From Dehalococcoidia bacterium (GTDB lineage Bacteria; Chloroflexota; Dehalococcoidia; Dehalococcoidales; RBG-16-60-22): a stretch of DNA of 46,702 nucleotides. Within the stretch, counting starts at the first letter, position 1. Each line of letters starts with the position of its first letter. The position numbers and the translations under genes are program-made. Location: positions 1 to 46,702 of the forward strand of contig DUFF01000083.1 of NCBI GenBank assembly GCA_011174815.1. Reading direction: 5' to 3'. The notes beneath the pieces were generated by a model that was given only the letters and a program-made list of their open reading frames with translations, had not been told where the DNA came from and did no database searches. Below, one piece after another: positions 1 through 8,789 of the stretch.

Positions 1-929
1 GCCAGTATGTCCTCCACGGTCTGGCACTGCTCGGCGGCATCCGGCGATGACAGGTCAACCACATGCAGCAGCAAAGCCGCTTCATCAAGTTCTTCCAGCG
101 TGGCCCGGAATGCGGTGACGATGGCCGGCGGCAGCTTGTGGATAAAGCCGACGGTATCCGTTACCAGTATTGTTTGCCCGTCCGGCAGCAGCAGGCGCCT
201 GGTGGTCGGGTCCAGCGTGGCAAATAGTTTATCCTCGGTGAAAACGCCGGCCTGGCAGAGGGCGTTGAGCAAGGTGCTCTTTCCCGAGTTGGTATAGCCT
301 ACCAGGGACGCCACCGGTATACCGCTCTTCAACCTTTTCTGGCGGTAAAGAGCGCGGTGCCTCCTTACCTCTTCAATTTTTTCTTTCAGACGATGGATTT
401 TGCGCCTTATGAGCCGCCTATCGGTTTCCAGCTGCGATTCTCCAGGTCCTCGCGTGCCGATGCCGCCCCCAAGCCTTTCCAGATGGCTCCATTGCCCAGC
501 CAGTCGAGGCAGCAAATACTGGTGTTGCGCCAGTTCCACCTGCAGCTGTCCCTCACGGGTATGGGCACGCCGGGCAAATATGTCCAGGATCAGCGCCACA
601 CGGTCGATAACTTTAACCTGCAGTGCTTCTTCCAGGTTGCGCTGCTGCAGCGGGGTCAGCTCATCGTCAAGGATAACGACATCGTAACCGGTCTGGTTCT
701 TTTGTGCGATTAACTCTTCCAGCTTTCCCTTGCCAACATAATGCGTCTTTGAGGGCGATGGCAGTTTCTGGATAATCTGGCCGACCACACTTGCCCCGGC
801 AGTACCGGACAGCAGTGCCAGTTCCTTGATTGATGCTCTGGCCGACCACCTGCCCGTGGTGCCTTTTGACTCCACCGCCACCAGAAAAGCCCGTTCCGGC
901 GCGTTCTTGGTAAGAACTGTACCCCTCGT
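1..929 (-). CDS. hflX: GTPase HflX, C-terminus cut by window edge
   Basis: Ribosome-associated GTPase HflX, which binds the 50S subunit and splits or rescues stalled ribosomes. About 309 residues are visible, read on the minus strand. The N-terminal domain has the family pattern (ERAFLVAVE near the start, then THYVGKGKLEEL and VVILDDELTP). The G domain has Walker A GYTNSGKS at about residues 211-218, and LLHVVDLSSPD lies near the window edge; the rest is beyond base 1. Start problem: the frame has a stop just upstream, a good AAGGAG ribosome-binding site, but no ATG/GTG/TTG at the right distance. The best placed codon is ACG (929-927); the first in-frame GTG (881-879) would remove the first beta strand. 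It lies 35 bp downstream of dapL and is probably the last visible gene of that operon. Confidence 0.9.
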
Positions 930-964
930 GATAACTCCTTTATGTCAATTTACTCTCTAGCCAT

Positions 965-2134
965 TCACCGGCGAGTACTGCGCCAGTTCGCCAACCGGGA
1001 CAGCCCTTTTACCAGTGCTGCATCCGGTATGGTCAGGGATAATCTCACATATCCCTCGCCACTCTTGCCATACCCTACACCGGGAGTGACCGCCACTCCT
1101 ACCTGGTCCAGCAGGTCAGCGGTAAAGTCCATAGAGTTATAGCCTTCCGGTACTTTCGCCCAGATATAGAGGCTGGCCTTCGGTGGTTCCGCCTTCAGCC
1201 CGATATCGTTCAGCACTTCAATAATCAGGTTGCGACGCCTTTCATAAATGGCGTTATGCTCATGAATGCAGTCCTGAGGCCCATTCAGTGCCTCGATGGC
1301 GGCGTACTGAATCGCCTGAGGTATTCCAGAGTCCAGGTTCGATTTCAGCCTCATCAGTGCGTTTATCATGGTGGCATTGCCCACGGCCATCCCGATGCGC
1401 CAGCCGGTCATATTGTAGCTCTTAGAAAGCGAATGGAATTCCACCCCAATATCCATGGCCCCGTCCGCCTGCATGAAGCTCACCGGCTGATACCCATCAT
1501 AAGCGACCTCGGTATAAGGGCCATCATGGCAGACCACCAGGTCATGCTGTTTGGCAAAGTGAACGGCCCGGTTGAAGAACTCAAGGTCAGCCACGGCGGC
1601 GGTAGGGTTATTGGGGTAGTTTATCCACAGCAGCCGGGCTTTTTCCAGAACATCCTTCGGGATGGCATCAAGGTCAGGCAGCCAGTTGTTCTCCTCCCGG
1701 AGCGGCAGGTAATACGGCTCACCGTCAGCCAGCAGAGCACTCACCGAGTATACCGGATATCCCGGGTCAGGCACCAGGGCGATGTCTCCGCTACCGATGA
1801 AGCAGAAAGCAATATGGCCGATCCCTTCCTTGGACCCTATCAGCGGAAGTACTTCTTTATTCGGGTCAAAGGAGAGGCCAAAGCGCCGTTCATACCATTG
1901 TGCCACGGCACGGCGCAGCTGCGGCAGGCTATCCGACTCCGGGTAGCGATGGTTTGCCGGGTCGCGGGCCGCCTCACAAAGGCGATCGATGACGTGTTTT
2001 GGCGTGGGAATATCAGGATCACCAATGGCGAAACTGATAACCTCTTCGCCTCTGGCCTTCTTTTCGGCGATCTTACGACTGATTTCAACAAACAGATATG
2101 GCGGTAGTTTTTCCACACGTTTGGCTAACCTCAT
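965..2134 (-). CDS. dapL: LL-diaminopimelate aminotransferase (PLP fold type I)
   Basis: Class I/II aminotransferase of 389 residues. It probably converts tetrahydrodipicolinate plus glutamate directly to LL-2,6-diaminopimelate, bypassing the DapC/D/E steps of lysine synthesis. Seen: the PLP lysine K238 in SLSKSYNMTGWRIG, the cofactor-phosphate region GSKEGIGH at about 100-107, NYPNNPT at 172-178 and HDGPYTE at about 203-209. An ATG start follows GGAG at good spacing. dapF is immediately upstream (10 bp gap), which supports the DapL assignment over a generic alanine or aspartate aminotransferase. Family-level similarity alone would not separate DapL from related transaminases, so the substrate rests on this pairing. 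Confidence 0.85.
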   Translation of the reverse strand: MRLAKRVEKLPPYLFVEISRKIAEKKARGEEVISFAIGDPDIPTPKHVIDRLCEAARDPANHRYPESDSLPQLRRAVAQWYERRFGLSFDPNKEVLPLIGSKEGIGHIAFCFIGSGDIALVPDPGYPVYSVSALLADGEPYYLPLREENNWLPDLDAIPKDVLEKARLLWINYPNNPTAAVADLEFFNRAVHFAKQHDLVVCHDGPYTEVAYDGYQPVSFMQADGAMDIGVEFHSLSKSYNMTGWRIGMAVGNATMINALMRLKSNLDSGIPQAIQYAAIEALNGPQDCIHEHNAIYERRRNLIIEVLNDIGLKAEPPKASLYIWAKVPEGYNSMDFTADLLDQVGVAVTPGVGYGKSGEGYVRLSLTIPDAALVKGLSRLANWRSTRR

Positions 2135-2144
2135 TGTTTACTCC

Positions 2145-3005
2145 TTAATCTGGCCATTCGCCCTGAAATACTGTTTCCGCCGGACCGGCCATCAACACTT
2201 CACCGGCACCGTCCCACTCCATCTTCAATGTACCGCCCAGCAGTTTTATATTAACCTTATCGCCGGCGTAACCCAGGAGCCGTGCCGCTACGGCCACCGC
2301 CGAGGCGCCGCTCCCGCAGGCCAGCGTTTCCCCGGTGCCTCGCTCCCAGGTACGGACCTCGATTTCCTTTTTATTTAGCACACGGGCGACCTCAAAATTG
2401 GTGCGCCGCGGGAAAATGTCCAGACGCTCCACCTTGGGCCCGATAACAGTTAAGGGGAAGTCGGCCACCGGGCTGTCCTGAAAACAGACTGCGTGTGGAT
2501 TTCCCATTGAGACAAGGTTGAGAAGTAGTTCCGTACCATCGACATTAACGGGATAGCTCATCATATTTTTTATGTAAACTATCTTCTCCCTGCCCTGCTC
2601 AATCCCAACCGGTATTTCTTCGGCTCTGAAGGCAGGTTCACCCATGCCAGCCTGAATACTTACCAGCTTACCAGCTTCCTTATAAAGCTTGAGCTGTCTC
2701 ACGCCCACTATCGTTTCTACAGATATCTGACCTGTGCTGGCATCTATCATGCCATTATCATACACGTAACGGGCTAGGCACCTGATGCCGTTGCCGCACG
2801 CTTCTGCCTCGGAACCGTCCGGGTCGAACATGCGCATGCGGAAATCCGCCTTACTCGAAGGCAGCATCAGCAGCAAACCGTCGCTGCCGACGCCAAAGTG
2901 GCGGTCGCACATAGTCAATGCCAGCTTCGACCAATCGCGTCGTTCATCGCTGGTTTCCACCAGGACGAAATCGTTTCCCGTGCCCTGTAGCTTGGTGAAC
3001 TTCAT
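2145..3005 (-). CDS. dapF: Diaminopimelate epimerase
   Basis: Cofactor-independent epimerase, 286 residues, interconverting LL- and meso-diaminopimelate for lysine (and, where present, peptidoglycan). Both catalytic cysteines are visible: C70 in EACGNGIRC and C230 in TLACGSGAS, the two-thiol pair of the family. The N-terminal MKFTKLQGTGNDF is characteristic, and the length is normal. It starts 6 bp after miaA and is followed 10 bp later by dapL, so the two lysine enzymes are co-transcribed. Confidence 0.97.
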   Translation of the reverse strand: MKFTKLQGTGNDFVLVETSDERRDWSKLALTMCDRHFGVGSDGLLLMLPSSKADFRMRMFDPDGSEAEACGNGIRCLARYVYDNGMIDASTGQISVETIVGVRQLKLYKEAGKLVSIQAGMGEPAFRAEEIPVGIEQGREKIVYIKNMMSYPVNVDGTELLLNLVSMGNPHAVCFQDSPVADFPLTVIGPKVERLDIFPRRTNFEVARVLNKKEIEVRTWERGTGETLACGSGASAVAVAARLLGYAGDKVNIKLLGGTLKMEWDGAGEVLMAGPAETVFQGEWPD

Positions 3006-3011
3006 CTGTCT

Positions 3012-3965
3012 TCACTCACTAACAGAAACCACTTCTTTATTATTACGCCTGCCTTCCATAAACCTGGACACAAGCGCTTCTACTTCCGCCTCCTGAGCTT
3101 GAGCCATATCGAACCAGTGAATTCGCGCCTCATCCAGGCGAAACCAAGCGTACTGATGACGGATGAGACGATGCGTCTCATATTTTATCTGCTGTATCGC
3201 GTCATTTAGATTTATTTCGCCTCTGAGAAACATGGCTATTTGCTTGTAGCCAATACTGGACATGGCTGGCAAGTTAAAATCATACCCTAAATCGACCAAT
3301 TTTTCCACCTCAGCGACCAAGCCCTGCTCTATCATCTCATTCACCCTTTTGTCCACTCGCCGGTACAGTTCTTTCCGCTCGGCAGTAAGCCCAATTAGCA
3401 ACGTACGGTAAGACAAAGCCTTTCTGTACTGAAGTCGAGAGGGCGTCCTGCTTGTCTGGCCGTGCACCTCCAAAGCCCTTATTACCCGCCGTACGTTGCG
3501 GGGGTCAATTTTCTGCGCCGCTGCCGGGTCAATCTTCATTAATTCCTGATAGAGAGCTTCATATCCAGCATCGGCGACCTGTTTCTCCAGGCGGTGCCTC
3601 AGCTCAGGGTCCGGCTTCGCCTGCGGCAACTGCCAGCCTTCCAGCACCGCCCGCACATAGAGGCCACTGCCGCCGACCAGAAGCGGCAGTTTACCTCGCT
3701 GCTGGATATCTCCGATGGCACTGAAGGCCAGCTTTTGATATTGCGCCAGGCTGAAATCCTCATCTGGCTCAACAATGTCGATTAGGTGGTGCCGGACCTG
3801 CGCCCTGTCTTGCGGGCTTGGTTTGGCGGTGCCAATGTCCATATGCCGGTAAACTTGGCGGCTGTCGGCGCTGACGATTTCGCCGTCGAATTTCCGGGCC
3901 AGATGGAGAGCTATTCGACTTTTGCCGATGCCGGTCGGACCAACAATTGCAACCAGAGATTTCAT
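3012..3965 (-). CDS. miaA: tRNA dimethylallyltransferase MiaA
   Basis: Transfers a dimethylallyl group from DMAPP to N6 of A37 in tRNAs reading UNN codons (i6A). It has 317 residues, with P-loop GPTGIGKS at 9-16, the DSRQVYRHMDIGTAKPS substrate motif, LVGGSGLYVRAVLEG and a C-terminal RHQYAWFR segment. Its ATG overlaps the tpiA stop by four bases (ATGA), indicating translational coupling. The DMAPP it uses derives from the pathway begun by dxs in the same gene block. Confidence 0.97.
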   Translation of the reverse strand: MKSLVAIVGPTGIGKSRIALHLARKFDGEIVSADSRQVYRHMDIGTAKPSPQDRAQVRHHLIDIVEPDEDFSLAQYQKLAFSAIGDIQQRGKLPLLVGGSGLYVRAVLEGWQLPQAKPDPELRHRLEKQVADAGYEALYQELMKIDPAAAQKIDPRNVRRVIRALEVHGQTSRTPSRLQYRKALSYRTLLIGLTAERKELYRRVDKRVNEMIEQGLVAEVEKLVDLGYDFNLPAMSSIGYKQIAMFLRGEINLNDAIQQIKYETHRLIRHQYAWFRLDEARIHWFDMAQAQEAEVEALVSRFMEGRRNNKEVVSVSE

Positions 3966-4726
3966 TTCCTGTGTTTAATCAGAGATGTCTGATTGACAAT
4001 GCTTATAAATTCATTGGCTTTGAGGCTTGCCCCGCCGACCAGCGCGCCATCGATTTCAGGCTGCTGCATGAACTCGGCGGCGTTGGCCGAGTTCACACTG
4101 CCACCGTAAAGAATTCGTATCTCCTGGGCAGCCTTTTCCCCATATGCTTCAGCGATACTCTGGCGGATAAAAGAGATGGTGCCATTTGCCTGCTCACCAG
4201 TAGCTGGTTTGCCGGTGCCTATGGCCCAGACCGGCTCATAGGCAACCGTCAGACCATTGAGGTCTACCACTGCTGCCAGAGATAAGCTTAATTGTTCTGC
4301 CAACACCTCTTCAGTACTGCCAGCCTCATTCTCCTCCAGGCTCTCGCCGATGCACAGAATAGGCTTGAGACCCGCCTGCAATGCCGCCGTCACCTTTTTA
4401 TTCACAATATCTCCGGTCTCGTTAAAATACTGTCTCCGCTCCGAGTGCCCGATGATGACGTACTCGCAGAGGTCGGCCACCATCAAAGAGGAAATCTCGC
4501 CGGTATAGGCGCCCTTTTCGGCAAAGAACAGGTTCTGCGCCCCCAGCTTGATGGTGCTGCCGGCAAGCAACTCCTTCACCGGTGCCAGCGAAACAAACGG
4601 CGGGCAGATGGCTGTCTCCACATCGGTGACCTTCTCAAGCTCGTCTTTCATCGCCCGAACCAGGTCTAGAGCTTCCGCTACCGTGGTATTCATCTTCCAG
4701 TTGCCCGCAATCAATGGCACGCGCAT
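3962..4726 (-). CDS. tpiA: Triosephosphate isomerase
   Basis: Glycolytic TIM-barrel isomerase, 254 residues, interconverting dihydroxyacetone phosphate and glyceraldehyde 3-phosphate. Catalytic residues are all present: K11 in GNWKMN, H94 in IIGHSERR, E164 in AYEPVWAIGTG. The phosphate-gripping loop (GTGKPAT) and ILYGGSV are also intact. It lies 13 bp after pgk and overlaps miaA by 4 bp. No anomalies seen. Confidence 0.98.
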   Translation of the reverse strand: MRVPLIAGNWKMNTTVAEALDLVRAMKDELEKVTDVETAICPPFVSLAPVKELLAGSTIKLGAQNLFFAEKGAYTGEISSLMVADLCEYVIIGHSERRQYFNETGDIVNKKVTAALQAGLKPILCIGESLEENEAGSTEEVLAEQLSLSLAAVVDLNGLTVAYEPVWAIGTGKPATGEQANGTISFIRQSIAEAYGEKAAQEIRILYGGSVNSANAAEFMQQPEIDGALVGGASLKANEFISIVNQTSLIKHRK

Positions 4727-4739
4727 CTTTCTCTCCTAG

Positions 4740-5930
4740 CTATTTTTTGCCCGGCAGTGCCTCCACACCCGGCAGTTTTTCTCCGCTCAGGAACTCCAGA
4801 GAAGCTCCACCTCCTGTAGAAACGAAGGTCATTTTCTCCGCCAGGCCCATATCGCCGACCGCCTCAGCGGTAGAGCCCCCGCCGATAACCGTCATCGCTT
4901 CCAGTCCGGCCAGCAGCTTTGCCAGTTCCTCCGTTCCTCCAGCAAACCCGGGAATTTCGAATATACCCACGGGGCCGTTCCAGAAAATCGTTTTGCATTT
5001 CTGCAATTCCCGGCTGAAGTTATTTATTGTCTGCGGCCCCATGTCCACAATCCTCTTTTCCCCGGGTATCTCTGTCACCGGGACGATTTCCGTTTTCGCC
5101 TCGTCGCTGACCTCATCGGCGACCATGACATCCACCGGCAGCATTAAATCGACTTTCTCTCTCCCTGCCAGTTCCATCAGACGGCTTGCCGCCTCCAGCA
5201 TGTCCACCTCCACCAAAGACTGGCCCACTTCATATGACTTGGCCTTTAAGAAAGTGGCCGCCATACCGCCGCCGACCATGACGTAGTCCACTTTGTCCAT
5301 TATGTTTTCCAGCATGCCCACCTTATCACTTATCTTGGCGCCGCCCAGCAGAGCCGCAAATGGCCGCGCCGGGTTCTCCAGTATTTTACCCAGAGTTGCC
5401 ACTTCTTTTTCCATGAGGAAGCCGGCCGCAGCCGGCAGATACTCCGTGATAGCCGATACCGAGGCATGCGCCCGGTGTGCCGCACCAAAAGCGTCATTGA
5501 CATAGACATCGCCCAGTCGGGCCAGCGCCCGGGCAAAGAAGACATCTCCCGCTTCCTCTTCAGCATGGAAGCGAAGGTTCTCCAGCATGAGCACATCTCC
5601 GGGTTTCATTGCCGCCACCATATTTCCCACATCGGGCCCAACACAGTCCGGGGCCATAGCGACCGGCTGCCCCAGGATTTGAGCAAGACGTTTGGCAGCC
5701 ACGCCTAACCTCATACTTTCAACCACTTTCCCTTTGGGGCGACCCAGGTGGGACATCAATATAACCTTAGCCCCCTGGCCCCTCAGGTATTCAATTGTCG
5801 GCAGAGCGGCGCGAATACGATTGTCATCGGTTATCTCACCCGTCTTTTCATCTAAAGGCACGTTAAAGTCAACGCGGACCAGCACACGCTTGGCCTTTAC
5901 CTCTATGTCCTGCACCGTCATTTTATTCAT
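4740..5930 (-). CDS. pgk: Phosphoglycerate kinase
   Basis: Two-domain kinase of 396 residues making ATP from 1,3-bisphosphoglycerate, or the reverse in gluconeogenesis. Motifs: RVDFNVPLDE near the start, MSHLGRPKG, ALLGGAKISDKVG, and the C-terminal IGGGSTAEAV nucleotide-binding loop. Length is standard. A 138 bp gap separates it from dxs upstream; I could not identify a convincing promoter there, so read-through from dxs and a weak local promoter both remain possible. It is followed closely by tpiA. Confidence 0.98.
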   Translation of the reverse strand: MNKMTVQDIEVKAKRVLVRVDFNVPLDEKTGEITDDNRIRAALPTIEYLRGQGAKVILMSHLGRPKGKVVESMRLGVAAKRLAQILGQPVAMAPDCVGPDVGNMVAAMKPGDVLMLENLRFHAEEEAGDVFFARALARLGDVYVNDAFGAAHRAHASVSAITEYLPAAAGFLMEKEVATLGKILENPARPFAALLGGAKISDKVGMLENIMDKVDYVMVGGGMAATFLKAKSYEVGQSLVEVDMLEAASRLMELAGREKVDLMLPVDVMVADEVSDEAKTEIVPVTEIPGEKRIVDMGPQTINNFSRELQKCKTIFWNGPVGIFEIPGFAGGTEELAKLLAGLEAMTVIGGGSTAEAVGDMGLAEKMTFVSTGGGASLEFLSGEKLPGVEALPGKK

Positions 5931-6068
5931 CAGTTGCCTCTAAATACCGGAAGCCCGTCCTAATAACGTATCGACATCTGAAAGGAAAGTATCAACGTTG
6001 GTTCGAAAATCATACCCTTACGCTTCCGCCGCCACGTCTTAACAGCAAATCTAACTAGCTCGCTGGCT

Positions 6069-7961
6069 TTATTTCGCCTGCCTTGCAGAACGTCCGCTTG
6101 CCTTATGAACAGTGAACATGGACAAAACCTGCCGGGCTATTCCTTGGGCATCCAAGCCGTACTTGGCGCGGATTGCCGCCTGAGTCCCCTGCTCAACATA
6201 TTCATCCGGGATGCCAATGTTCTTTACCGGTATCTCACCAGCGCCTAAATCATGCAGCAATCTGGTCACACTACTGCCGAAGCCACCGCTCAAGGTATTT
6301 TCCTCAACGGTAACCAGGCGCGAGATACAGCTCGCCAGACTGGTGAGCAATTCAACATCAAGCGGCTTGATAAAGCGTGCGTTGACCACGGCTGCCTGAA
6401 TCCCGTTTGTCGCCAGCTCATGTGCGGCCTCGAGGGCCGGGGCTACAGTAACGCCGACCGCCAGGATGGCAACATCGTTTCCTTCACGCATTATTTCCCA
6501 GTTGCCAATCTGTATTTTATGTAAAATAGTGTCCAGCGGAACCCCTACACCAGACCCACGAGGATAGCGTATGGCTATGGCCTGGCCTGAGTTCACCGCG
6601 GTATAGAGCAGGTGCTGCAGTTCATTTTCATCCCTCGGCGCGGCAACGCTCAGATTGGGGATAAGCGTCAGGTAAGAGAGGTCAAACGTTCCCTGGTGCG
6701 TTTTGCCATCGTCTCCGACGATACCGCCGCGGTCTACGGCGAAGACGACAGGCAGGTTCTGGAGGCAGACATCATGTATTATCTGGTCAAAGGCGCGCTG
6801 CAGGAAAGTAGAGTAAATGGCGACGATGGGAATGAAACCCTGAGTAGCCAGCCCGGCGGCGAAAGTAACCGCGTGCTGTTCACAGATGCCGACATCATAG
6901 ACACGCTTCGGGAACTCGGCAGCGACGATGCTCAGGCAGTTACCCTCCGGCATAGCCGGCGTTATGGTCACTATCTTGGGGTCATCACGGGTCAGACGAA
7001 GCACCGTCTGGGCAAATACCTCACTGTATGTGGGTATGTTCTGATTGCTGACACGCTGCGCGGGAATGCCGTGGAAATAAACCGCGTTATCCTCAGCAAG
7101 ACGATAGCCTTTGCCCTTGGTAGTCAGAACATGAATGAACACCGGTTTCGAATGGTACTCTTTGGCTTGTTGCAACGCCCGTTCCAGCTCGACAGTATCA
7201 TGCCCGTCAATGGGGCCAATATAGGCAAAGCCCAGTTCCTCCCAGACCATGGTCGGCAAAAGCAGCCCTTTAAATCTTCCCCGGGCCTGCCGACCTACCT
7301 CCCACACCATTTCCCCCAGGGGTAGGGCTTTAATTATCCTGCGGCTCTCTTCCTTCGCCCAGCGGTAGCGGGGGTCAAAACGCAGCCGATTGAGCACTCT
7401 GGCCAAGCCACCCACCGTCGGGGAAATCGACATGCCGTTGTCATTGAGGATTACGATAAGCCTGGAGCCCAGATGGCCGGCGTGGTTCAGCGCCTCAAAA
7501 GCCATGCCGCCTGTTATCGCTCCGTCGCCAATGACCGCTACCACATTGTGGTCATCTCCATGAAGGTCACGGGCGATAGCCATTCCCAGCGCGGCTGAAA
7601 TCGATGTGCTGGCATGGCCGGTGCCAAATGGGTCGTGCGGGCTCTCTTCAGGATTGGTGAAACCGGAAAGGCCACCGTGCTGCCGTAATGAAGCAAAATG
7701 GTCTTTCCTTCCAGTAAGCAATTTATGGACGTAGCTCTGATGACCGACATCCCAGATAATCTTATCCTTTGGGCTGTCAAAGACACGATGCAGAGCTATG
7801 GTGAGCTCAACCACGCCCAGATTGGACGCAAGATGACCACCGGTAACGCTAATGGTGTCAACCAGCTTCTGCCTGAGCTCGCTGGCAAGCTGCTTGAGCT
7901 CGTGCTGGCTCAGCTTCTTTAAATCGGCAGGGTTATCAATTTGGTCAAGCAGTCGAGTCAT
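6069..7961 (-). CDS. dxs: 1-deoxy-D-xylulose-5-phosphate synthase
   Basis: ThDP enzyme of 630 residues condensing pyruvate and glyceraldehyde 3-phosphate, the first step of the MEP isoprenoid pathway. Visible: the N-terminal HLASNLGVVELT segment, GHQSYVHKLLTGR, the ThDP/Mg motif GDGAITGGMAFEALN followed by NDNGMSIS, the pyrimidine-domain ICEQHAVTFAAGLA, and the C-terminal transketolase domain. Length is normal. It is the promoter-proximal gene of the leftward block and sits near pgk and tpiA, whose product glyceraldehyde 3-phosphate it consumes. The start ATG lies about 30 nt after a predicted transcription start. Confidence 0.97.
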   Translation of the reverse strand: MTRLLDQIDNPADLKKLSQHELKQLASELRQKLVDTISVTGGHLASNLGVVELTIALHRVFDSPKDKIIWDVGHQSYVHKLLTGRKDHFASLRQHGGLSGFTNPEESPHDPFGTGHASTSISAALGMAIARDLHGDDHNVVAVIGDGAITGGMAFEALNHAGHLGSRLIVILNDNGMSISPTVGGLARVLNRLRFDPRYRWAKEESRRIIKALPLGEMVWEVGRQARGRFKGLLLPTMVWEELGFAYIGPIDGHDTVELERALQQAKEYHSKPVFIHVLTTKGKGYRLAEDNAVYFHGIPAQRVSNQNIPTYSEVFAQTVLRLTRDDPKIVTITPAMPEGNCLSIVAAEFPKRVYDVGICEQHAVTFAAGLATQGFIPIVAIYSTFLQRAFDQIIHDVCLQNLPVVFAVDRGGIVGDDGKTHQGTFDLSYLTLIPNLSVAAPRDENELQHLLYTAVNSGQAIAIRYPRGSGVGVPLDTILHKIQIGNWEIMREGNDVAILAVGVTVAPALEAAHELATNGIQAAVVNARFIKPLDVELLTSLASCISRLVTVEENTLSGGFGSSVTRLLHDLGAGEIPVKNIGIPDEYVEQGTQAAIRAKYGLDAQGIARQVLSMFTVHKASGRSARQAK

Positions 7962-7996
7962 CTTACGCCGCCCGCGCCAATAGCTTCAATTACCTC

Positions 7997-8026
7997 ATAC
8001 TAACAATGCCAGAAAGCTATTGTCAA
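7997..8026 (-). promoter_or_regulatory. Promoter of dxs
   Basis: Minus-strand TTGACA (8026-8021), 18 bp spacer, TAGTAT (8002-7997). It predicts a start near 7990 and a leader of about 30 nt. It is back to back with the tRNA-Arg promoter. Confidence 0.6.
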
Positions 8027-8051
8027 GATAGGAGAAGCCAGCGCACAATCC

Positions 8052-8081
8052 TTGACCGGTTTTTGCCTTTCGTGCTACATT
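8052..8081 (+). promoter_or_regulatory. Promoter of tRNA-Arg
   Basis: TTGACC (8052-8057), 18 bp spacer, TACATT (8076-8081). The predicted start near 8088 is about 10 nt before the mature tRNA 5' end. Confidence 0.5.
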
Positions 8082-8097
8082 TGATGGGTAATAGAAT

Positions 8098-8174
8098 GTC
8101 CCTGTAGCTCAGCTGGACAGAGCGGCTGCCTTCTAAGCAGCGGGTCGTGGGTTCGAATCCCTCCAGGGACGCCA
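8098..8174 (+). tRNA. tRNA-Arg(TCT)
   Basis: 77 nt cloverleaf. Acceptor stem GTCCCTG pairs with CAGGGAC, discriminator G, and CCA is encoded. The D arm has GCTC/GAGC. The anticodon stem GCTGC/GCAGC encloses loop CTTCTAA with anticodon TCT, reading AGA (and AGG). The T loop TTCGAAT is canonical; the T stem GTGGG/CCCTC has one T-T mismatch at its second pair. The AT-richer signalling cluster begins about 320 bp downstream, but I saw no second copy of the tRNA 3' end that would mark an attachment site. Confidence 0.96.
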
Positions 8175-8370
8175 CAGCTCGTCCAGAGCAACTATCTTTC
8201 CCCAAAACTATCTTCCTCCAAAATGTATGCAATGTAGCACTGCGTTATAGCTTTCAAAGACTCCATCACAAGCTGTCAGCGCAAGGAGTTCAATGTGGCT
8301 ACCCTGCCCGAAGCTCCGGCCTCTTTCATATTACATGATCCAAGCGAACTATCATTGCTCATCTGTTTTT

Positions 8371-8408
8371 AGTACTAAAGTAATAGTTGGGCAGTACTAT
8401 TGTAATAG
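8371..8408 (+). promoter_or_regulatory. Tandem 16 bp repeat, candidate activator site
   Basis: AGTACTAAAGTAATAG (8371-8386) is repeated as AGTACTATTGTAATAG (8393-8408): 14 of 16 identical, with a 22 bp period, about two helical turns. Each copy starts with the palindrome AGTACT. The pair ends 20 bp before the -35 box of the next promoter, roughly -56 to -93 from the predicted start, a typical place for an activator. The likely binder is the adjacent HTH protein, by inference only. Confidence 0.45.
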
Positions 8409-8428
8409 AAATAAGTAAGCACCTTTGA

Positions 8429-8457
8429 TTGATTGGCTAAAGAGCACGGGTTAGAAT
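8429..8457 (+). promoter_or_regulatory. Promoter of the HTH-cyclase-sigma cluster
   Basis: TTGATT (8429-8434), 17 bp spacer, TAGAAT (8452-8457). Start predicted near 8464, about 30 nt before the HTH gene, which has a GGAG ribosome-binding site. Confidence 0.55.
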
Positions 8458-8493
8458 TAAATACATTCAAATAGTATCAATAGGAGTCATAAT

Positions 8494-8736
8494 ATGGTGG
8501 TAATGATAAAGGGAAAAAAATACTACCGAACAGCAGAAGTATGTCAAAAGGCTGGAATAAGTAGAAGCACCTTTTTCCGATGGTTAAGGCAGGGGACTTT
8601 TCAGGACGTGGCCAATTTCGATCGTAGAGGATGGAGATTATTTAATGAATATGATTTAAAAAGGCTAAAAGCTGAAGCATCTCAAATAAAACCGGATAAA
8701 AAAGATGAAGTTCCCGAGATGGCCTTCAAGAAATAA
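8494..8736 (+). CDS. Small MerR-like / excisionase-type HTH regulator
   Basis: An 80-residue protein made almost entirely of one winged helix-turn-helix. YYRTAEVCQKAGISRSTFFRWLR (given here in part) is the MerR/Xis-type recognition helix pair, followed by the wing GWRLFNEYDLKRLK. There is no effector or dimerisation domain, so it is either a minimal transcription factor or an excisionase-like protein. No integrase is visible, which favours a regulator. It is the first gene of the rightward cluster, 53 bp before the cyclase gene, and its own upstream region carries the tandem 16 bp repeat. Base composition is AT-richer than the left-hand housekeeping block. Its target is not known from sequence. 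Confidence 0.75.
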   Translation: MVVMIKGKKYYRTAEVCQKAGISRSTFFRWLRQGTFQDVANFDRRGWRLFNEYDLKRLKAEASQIKPDKKDEVPEMAFKK

Positions 8737-8789
8737 GTCCAGATAATCCAAGCCACAGTGGGGCAGATTAATAAAAGACGGATCAGTAC

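Larger units (their letters stand above)
8175..8493 (+). other. Intergenic region between tRNA-Arg and HTH gene
   Basis: About 320 bp with no convincing gene. The first 160 bp show nothing I recognise. The last part is AT-rich and holds a tandem 16 bp repeat, a sigma-70-like promoter and a ribosome-binding site serving the HTH gene. No integrase remnant or tRNA-end repeat is visible. Confidence 0.6.

Noticed and set aside
6000..6020. GGTTCGAAAATC resembling a tRNA T-loop
   Set aside because: No acceptor, D or anticodon stems can be formed around it.
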